A DNA stretch of 64,000 nt from assembly GCA_014529385.2 (NCBI GenBank), contig CM043958.1, forward strand, positions 127,302,817-127,366,816, in the 5' to 3' direction. The DNA is from Adiantum capillus-veneris. Lineage: Eukaryota; Streptophyta; Polypodiopsida; Polypodiales; Pteridaceae. The notes below the pieces were generated by a model. That model saw nothing but the letters and a program-made list of their open reading frames with translations. It was not told the origin of the DNA and did not search any database. Below are positions 57,546 to 64,000 of this stretch, in pieces. Each line of letters starts with the position of its first letter. Positions within the stretch are counted from its first letter, which is position 1. The translations under genes were made by a program, and so were the position numbers.

Positions 57546-58916
57546 TATGTGGACATGGCAGGTGTACACTACCCTAGTTCAAACTTCATACCCCTAAAGT
57601 ACATAGTGATCCAACGGTGGAGATCAAGCTCACACCGCGAGCGCGCGGCACGCTGTCTAATTTCGGCCCTACTGTGAGAGTTGCACACACCTTTGGAAGT
57701 TTGGATTCAATGACGTGCGATGCAAGTTGCGAGAAGAGAGAGAGAGAGAGAGAGAGATTAAACAGGAGAGAAGCCCCCACCCACGTATGAAGCTGTTTAC
57801 AAGGTGCACGCCAATGACTTTCTTCTTCAAGCTGATGCGAACGCTTCTTTAACGACAACTATTGATGGGTCGACCGAGGCTGGATCTCTGCTGTGCTGAT
57901 ACTTCTTGAGCAGCGTCTAAATATCGAATCATGCCTCCTTTCAAGAGAGAGATCGAGTGCACGGCATATTGCAGGTACTTCCTCGCTTTTCTCTGTATGC
58001 CTTCCAACAATATATATCGACAATCTTGGGTACTAGCTGACAAGTGGTGAGAAGCTGCTCTCATACTTCAAAGTGAAACAACCACCTTGTGTTTTTGGAA
58101 GCTTGGAACGCCGTTGCTTTCTTGTCCCCTCCTTGGGAAACTCTAAAGCCTTAAGGGATCTGATTTTAAAGTTGGGATTGTCTTATGCATTACCTTGCAT
58201 CAGGCCTCAGCCCTCCTGCCTCGAGTTGGGATGCTTGCGCCACACACGTTTTTTTCTTTTTTTGTGTGTAACCAAATTTTGTAGAAGTACAATAATGTTC
58301 AAGACATAGGCACCCAAAATGGGTGGAGCCATGCTTCATGTGTTAAGAGTGCACCCGGAACTTGGAAGGTGTGGTGAAACAGGACAGAGAGAGAGGACAA
58401 GCTCTACAAGGGCAATCTCTGAACAAGAGGCTCTGCTGGGTTTCTGACTCTGTGCAATCTGAAAGAAATTCCCCCCCCCCCTTCAAATAATAGAGTGCAA
58501 GCTGGCTGCCCGACCTCAATCCTACACCCCACAACTGGAATGTTAAGGGTGACAAGCCTAAAAATAGGGTGCCCTCTTCAAGTGGCATAAAAGTTGACAA
58601 GACTGGATGAAATCTATGGAACCCCCCAAGGCACCTAGACACTAGAAAAGCCTCACAAGGCCGGGCCCAGCCACAAAGAAGTCCTCTCTCACTTGATCTT
58701 GATGGTAAACTCAAGAGATGACATCCAAAACTAACACCTTGTAATGGGGAGGGTACTATGTGCCGACGGAAAATAACAACTTTAGCACTTCACACTTGAG
58801 ACAAGACACAAAGTTGCAGAGTTCCACTTCGAGATGCATTGGCCCCTAACTAGGCCTCTCTTACGGTAGTTGTTTATTTCTCTTCGAGTGCAAACCTATC
58901 TCATCTTCTATGGATC
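57546..58916. other. Unassigned DNA
   Basis: Short open frames only; GA tract at about 57736-57757. No domain recognised. Confidence 0.4.
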
Positions 58917-59510
58917 CCAACCAAAAGTTGTCACAGTATGACCTCTTAGATGTTGCCGACGCTACAAGTTATAGGAAGTTGGTCAATCCTCTTATTTGGA
59001 TACTCAACACCTGGTTTGATGTTAGTTTCCTGGTGGGACTTCTGAGTTCGTTTATGTAGAGACCCGCCAAGTCACATATGGATCAAGCTCTTTGACTTTG
59101 CGGTATTTGAAGCAATCAAAGTCGTTACGCATTTTCTATGTGGTTGGAGGCACAGACTCCAAGATCATTCTTTGAGGATGGAGTGATTCAGATTGGGGCG
59201 GAGATCCGGATGGACGACGGTCGACTAGAGGTTACACCTTTTCTTTGGGCTTAGAAGCAGTTTTATGGAGCGTCAAGAAACAACCTACAATGGCCTTATC
59301 ATCCACATGTGCAGATTATAGGGTTGTTTGTAGTGCTACATTGTATAGCCATTACAACGAACCCAATTTTGAATGCCCGAACTAAGCATATAGAGATACA
59401 GTACCATTATATTTGTGAGAAGATCAAGGATGGCTCTATTCGGCTAGAGTATGTTTCGACAATTGATAACATTGCTGATATCTTCACCAAACCTCTACTA
59501 TAGGTGACAT
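58917..59510 (+). pseudogene. Ty1/copia RT end and RNase H relic
   Basis: From 58917 the text matches the end of a copia RT and its RNase H in shifting frames: YRKLVNPLIWILNTW, SFLVGLLSSF, then DDRRSTTGYTFSLG-like and KKQPTMALSSTCADY-like stretches. The last open piece (59309-59503) contains ARTKHIEIQYHYI, EKIKDGSIRLEYVSTIDNIADIFTKPLL, the signature end of copia pol. Several indels and stops are present. A polypurine tract and LTR follow within 60 bp, the normal copia order. Confidence 0.85.
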
Positions 59511-59545
59511 TATCCTTTCATGCCAACTCCCTTGGATTGGTTCCC

Positions 59546-59561
59546 CGTTGGAGAGGGGGAA
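59546..59561 (+). other. Polypurine tract of the copia relic
   Basis: GTTGGAGAGGGGGAA lies between pol and the LTR start. The same sequence occurs on the minus strand at 23740-23754. Confidence 0.65.
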
Positions 59562-61697
59562 TAGGGAACACACCTAGCACACAAAATATTTGCCTCTCTA
59601 TAGCTAAGGGATTCCACAGCACCCCTAACCTCTCAAATAACACCTTCAAATTGGCTAATTTGCATTAACAACTCCACTCTAGCACACAAAACAACTACCT
59701 CACACCTTGCAAAAAACACCCCACAACACAAATGCACCCACACTGCTCAACTCATCCTTTCCGATTCACAAAACACTCCTAATCTGCCCTCTTGGTAGCA
59801 CCTTTCGAGTTGCAGGCAAATCTTCTGCAAGCTATGGCGATACACGAAGAGCGAGAGAAAAGGAGGGGAATGAGGAGAAAAAACACAAGAGATTGGGGCA
59901 AATGAGTGGTATTATTGCATAGAGAGTAGTACAATCAATGTATGCAGCTTCAATGACAAGCTTAGCAACACACAAGCTTCAAGCTTCCACTCACACACAC
60001 AGGCAAAAAAGCCACCTTGGTCCAAAAGACCCTCAAAAATGAACATAAACCTCCTTTTATAAGGATGTGTTTAGGAGACCCAAAAAAGAAAAATGGGGTG
60101 AGCTTCCATGTCGTGCACTTCATTTGGAGCTCTATTTAGAATTTGCTTGCATTGCCAACACTTCGCATAGTTCATTTTTGGAAACCTCTGCATGGTGTAC
60201 ACCTTGGGTTTTGGTCCCTTTCCCTTTGGCCGGCCGGATCTCCCCTTGGGCCTCTCTTGCCTTGGCTTACTCTTCAACTGCCCTTGTCGGCACCTCTTAG
60301 CAGCGAGACCCCTCCCTTGTCGAGGCAATAGCGATGTCGCTATTGGGGGGGGGGGGGGGGGGGGGTTTACACCCCTTCTCCTAAAAAATCTTTGGCCCTT
60401 AGCGGGCACGGGGACATCCCCTTACTGCGTGCCACGTCATCACCGAAATGCCAACCACGCGGGCGCCCTGCGCCACCCCGCCTCGCCGGCTGTCACCAAA
60501 ATCGCCACCAGGTTCGCCGCCAACGGCCATTGCAGCGCCCAACGCTCCTGGCCATAGCCAACGAGCTCCCAAGGAGCCCACTCCCCTCTTGTGTACCATA
60601 GAGGCCTCATGGCCTGCCATATATACCGCGCCCCTGCTGTCGGAATCCACGCACGTGGGATAATATGTATGACACGTGGCAGCTGCTCAAGCAAAGCCCC
60701 TTGGGCTCTCCAAAATCCTCCAAGAAAAATACTTCATATTGATAAAAAGCTCTTTTTTTTTTTTGCCTCCTTCTCTAGACTCCCATTCTCTGCTCCAAGG
60801 TCGGATTGTCAAGCCGTAAAGCTCGAGCCCCTTGGGCTCTCCAAAATCCTCCAAGAAAAATACTTCATATTGATAAAAAGCTCTTTTTTTTTTTGCCTCC
60901 TTCTCTAGACTCCCATTCTTTGCTCCAAGGTCGGATTGTCAAGCCGTAAAGCCCGGGTGAAAATTTTCATTGCCGACTTGAGTCAACATAGTCCTCACTG
61001 CTTTGCGACTTTTCCAGGCCTGCGATCCAAGGCGACCAAAAACTTGGAAAATCATGTGCACACCTCTTACTGCCCACGGCTCCCAACTTCATCTCCCTGT
61101 ATCTGGTCGACCAAGTGTCCGATTGACGTGCAGTCGACTCGTGCTAGCTCCACATGGTGAACACCCTACTTCAGAACTTCGTCAGTGCTCAAAAGATGCC
61201 CGATGACACATTTTCCAATGCAACCAAGTGGGCTTAGATCCGGCCCCCGGAAAAACTTCAAATGATCATATCTTGCAAACCATGGCTCCGATCCGCAACC
61301 CGAAAAGACGGGTAAATTGAGCTCTACACATCTATACTTCAAGTTCCACTTGGACCACTTGTCACCAGCTGCCTTGTCCGTTAAGGATCTGCAAACCGCC
61401 AAAGCTTCAACCTTCAATAACTTGGGCTCCGTAGCCCGGTTTGATGAACAGTTTGGACTTGTTCCTTCAACACTTCAAGCTCTTCATTCCTGGACCCAAA
61501 GACTGCACTTTGCATCTCCTTCACCTGCCACCCAAAGTAGCCCATCATGGAGCCTTTCCTGGCCTATAAGCCGCATCATGCATACACTTCCACTGCTATC
61601 TGTCATCCCATGAATTTCCTAGCTGCTTCAATTCTTTACCATGCCTCTGCTTGCCTGTACACATCTGCCCATGCCACCTTCTAGAGCAGACACACTT
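59562..61697 (+). repeat. Long copia-type LTR (plus strand)
   Basis: About 2.1 kb, beginning TAGGGAACACACC (TA where the other copy has TG) and ending GGCTGCACCA. It matches the minus-strand segment 2340-4542 plus 23643-23739. It contains a G run (about 60345-60366), a hairpin at 60326-60345, a local 120 bp tandem repeat (CCCCTTGGGCTCTCCAAAATC at about 60698 and 60829) and a TATA-like CTATAAGCC near 61564. An LTR this long is unusual for copia elements. No open frame here is recognisable. Confidence 0.65.
60697..60953. repeat. Tandem repeat of about 131 bp
   Basis: Two nearly identical units run from CCCCTTGGGCTCTCCAAAATC to TTGTCAAGCCGTAAAGC, each containing a T run. Present only in this LTR copy. 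Confidence 0.88.
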
Positions 61698-63317
61698 TGG
61701 CTGCACCACCGTCTAGAAGCTGAGAGGGGGTGTTAGAGTTTTAGATTCTTGGATTCTTGTCCGTTGGTGGCTCCAGTATCTCCCAAGAGCAGATTAGGAA
61801 GTGAGGGCTGTTTTGTGGCTGTGCTCGATCGTACTTGAGGTAGGTGCATTCCACGCTATTGAACCCTGTTCCTAGGGTTTCCTAGTGTTAGAGTCTACAG
61901 TGTTGTAAAGTTTTCTAATCAAATGCGGGCAATATGTCACTTTTTAGTGACTTTACACATTTATTAGGAGTTTAGTCAGATTTATGGGTTGTGGGGTTTT
62001 CTGGCTGTAAGTAGGGCATTTTTGGCCATTCCCTATATAGAGAGATCCCCCCCCCCCCCGCCTCCCCTTTCCAAAATTGTATTTTGGCATATTAGTGATT
62101 AGCAGAGTAGCCAACGTTTGGGGCACACTCTCTGTAGGGTTTGTGTGCAGTCCACCTTTCTCTAGCATTTTTGCATTTTAGCGTTGTCTCTCTCAGTAGT
62201 GCTTTTGCCTTGCAATCTCATATTCTTTCTCTAGTGCTTCCTCTCTTCTTTGCTTTCCTTCCCTTTGCCGCAGGTTTGTTGTAGATTAGGTGCTCGTGTC
62301 CGTTTGGTGGGCGGTACGCAATTAGAGAATGATTTCGAGGAAATGTGTCGTTGGAGATTCGAGATCCCCAGTGGTTGCTCGTTTGCAAGAGGAGGTTTGC
62401 TCGTGGTTGTAACGAGATTATCACCTGATTCACCCTTTTCCGCTGCACCTTTGACACAACGAGGACTCCTCTTCTCTTGTTTTGTGAACTAGTTTGCTAT
62501 TGAAGATAGGAAATGATGAAATCTCACTCTATAACTAGTGCACTATATTTAGTCTTTGGGAGGATGGTGTGGTAGACGAGTCAAAGGTTGTACATTTTTG
62601 TGATACTTGGGCATGGGACATGTCTTTTGGCATTGTCAGCTGGACTTTGGACCAAGATGGCTCGGCTAGTTTCCGGAGGAGGCGTCACCAATCTCTGAAT
62701 GTGCCTATAATGTATAAGGTGGAGGGGCCAATACTATGGCATGATACTGAAAGCAAGCGGATTCTTCCACCTGAGAGGAATGAGCCAAGTCGCCTGCGTT
62801 TTTAATTTCGCTCCAATGTGATACACCACTCACAAAAAGATCTCTCACCTTCTCTGCGAGCGCACACTTGCTTTGCAAAATTAGAACAATGTGTCAAGCA
62901 AGGGCCAGTGGAAACACATTATCGAACTCACGATCGCACGGATGCCAGACAAGTTGCTTACCAATCGGCCTACTGTGGCTGCACAATACGAAGCCGAAAT
63001 GTGTTATTATTGGGGGTGATACACACCACATTTGGGGGCCGCTCTAATATTGGCCCCTTTACCTTAGCTATTGACCTTGTGTGCAACGCCTGCAAACAAT
63101 GCAGTGTACAGGGGGAGGGGGAGATGAAGCGCTAGCAGAGGAAAGAGAGATCACAATGCAAAAACACTAGAGAGAGATCTTAGATGCATGCAAACGCTAC
63201 AGAGAGGAGAGAGAAAATGCTAGAGATAGGTAAAATTTAAATACCAAACGTTGGCTATGATTTGCAATGACGACATTTGAATGTACAAAGTGGGCGGTGT
63301 CGCGGATGTGGACATGT
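61698..63317. other. Unassigned DNA, with two diverged inverted copies
   Basis: GAGAGGGGGTGTTAGAG at about 61724 looks like a polypurine tract joined to an LTR start, so another LTR may begin at 61733. Plus-strand 62095-62270 and minus-strand 63255-63100 share AGCCAACGTTTGG, a TCTCTAGCATTTT motif and a TGCTTCMTCTC motif in order. Small frames such as 62569-62805 are not recognised. Confidence 0.35.
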
Positions 63318-63430
63318 AGTTCATTCTGGAAGCTTCTAGAAGGAAGAATCTAGACGAACATTTAGTTCATTCTAGAAGCTTCTAGAAGGAAGAATCTAGA
63401 AGGTTCTAGAAGCATCTAAAAGAATCTAGA
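63318..63430. promoter_or_regulatory. Heat-shock-element-like array
   Basis: Two direct copies of a 37 bp unit (63318-63354 and 63364-63400) contain TTCTRGAAGCTTCTAGAAGG, i.e. alternating GAA and TTC blocks at the 5 bp spacing bound by heat shock factors. Further TTCTAGAAG and AGAATCTAGAA blocks follow to 63431. Function is inferred from the motif only. Confidence 0.6.
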
Positions 63431-63434
63431 ATGT

Positions 63435-63463
63435 CACGTGCACATGGCTCTGTGTGCCACGTG
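63435..63463. promoter_or_regulatory. Two G-box motifs
   Basis: CACGTG occurs at 63435-63440 and 63458-63463 (the latter in GCCACGTGGAC), just after the heat-shock-like array. TATA-like boxes follow at about 63629 (ATAAATAG) and 63893 (TATAAAGG), both on the plus strand. Confidence 0.5.
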
Positions 63464-64000
63464 GACATGCTTCATCGACTTCCAAAGCGAGTTTTCCACC
63501 TATCCCTAAATAGGAGTGTCTAGAATCCTAGGAGGATTAGTACCGGCAATTTTGTGAGCCTATTCGTAGGACCTACATGTCCGGATGAGTCCATTATATT
63601 AGGTTTTCCAGATTTGGAACCCTCTTGCATAAATAGTTTTTGCAAGCATTTTGACAGATGTTACACTACGGTGCGCATCTGGCATGACGTGCATGTAGTT
63701 TAGGCTAGAGGAATCCAATGAGCCATTCCTCGCGTCAATCGGATTCGTGGGTGGGTAGATGTGCGATAGGCTCACCCAGAAACTTAGCCGAAGTCAAGTA
63801 TATTAATACATCATTTTAATGATTTATCTGTAGAGCTTTGTCAACTTTTGGCCTACCTAAGCCTTAAAAGGTTCCTAACCAGTACCTTAGCCTATAAAGG
63901 GAGCAAGGGAGCCAACGTTTTGCAATAGAGGAGCCAACGCGAGATAAAGCTCTAGTGTTTATGTATCTACCTGCTCCAGCTTCTTTTGGCTCAACATCGC

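Overview
The window is nuclear DNA from a land plant with a large, repeat-rich genome. The evidence is plant-type LTR retrotransposons of several lineages (Tat-like and chromovirus Ty3/gypsy, Ty1/copia, gag-only and non-autonomous LTR elements), initiator-Met-tRNA type primer sites, a tRNA-derived SINE-like copy and very long GA, CA and homopolymer-G tracts. A fern or another non-angiosperm plant is plausible, but the sequence does not prove it. I found no convincing host protein-coding gene, rRNA or functional tRNA. Nearly everything that can be named is a retroelement, whole or decayed.

Layout. Positions 1-2339 hold the 3' half of a decayed Tat-type gypsy element with two RNase H domains. 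From 2340 to about 23739 lies a long copia-type LTR, read on the minus strand. It is split by a 19.1 kb gypsy element at 4543-23642, which has 954-985 bp LTRs, a near-perfect 5 bp target duplication, a GGCGCC-type primer site and a 3' polypurine tract. From 23740 to 35835 the DNA is mostly old and unassignable: a minus-strand copia gag/protease relic, a family of GA-flanked palindromes, microsatellites and a possible small LTR. Position 35836-38346 is a complete coding-poor LTR element with target duplication CTATT. A tandem array (39170-40061) leads into an LTR element at 40062-45304, which contains a second, gag-only LTR element at 41161-44124 with target duplication CCCAT. Position 47057-55865 is a comparatively young chromovirus with target duplication TATAG and nearly identical 1.6 kb LTRs. 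The end of the window holds microsatellites, a SINE-like copy, a copia RT/RNase H relic with a long LTR, and a heat-shock-element-like array beside G-boxes.

The most unusual object is the 19.1 kb element. Its pol appears to run gag / protease / RT / RNase H / duplicated H2C2 zinc module / integrase core / charged linker / second retropepsin-like domain / W-x-P-K repeats, ending just before an internal polypurine tract. After that comes a second coding module of unknown function, rich in predicted coiled coil. Both gag and this second module are preceded by a block of the same 24 bp palindrome at matching spacing (about 285, 130 and 284 bp). This suggests that the 5' leader was duplicated to serve the extra module. 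All reading frames in this element are broken by small lesions, so the copy is dead. The architecture belongs to its family, if intact relatives exist.

Nested insertions give an order of events: the gypsy relic and copia LTR are older than the 19.1 kb element, and the 40062 element is older than the gag-only element inside it.
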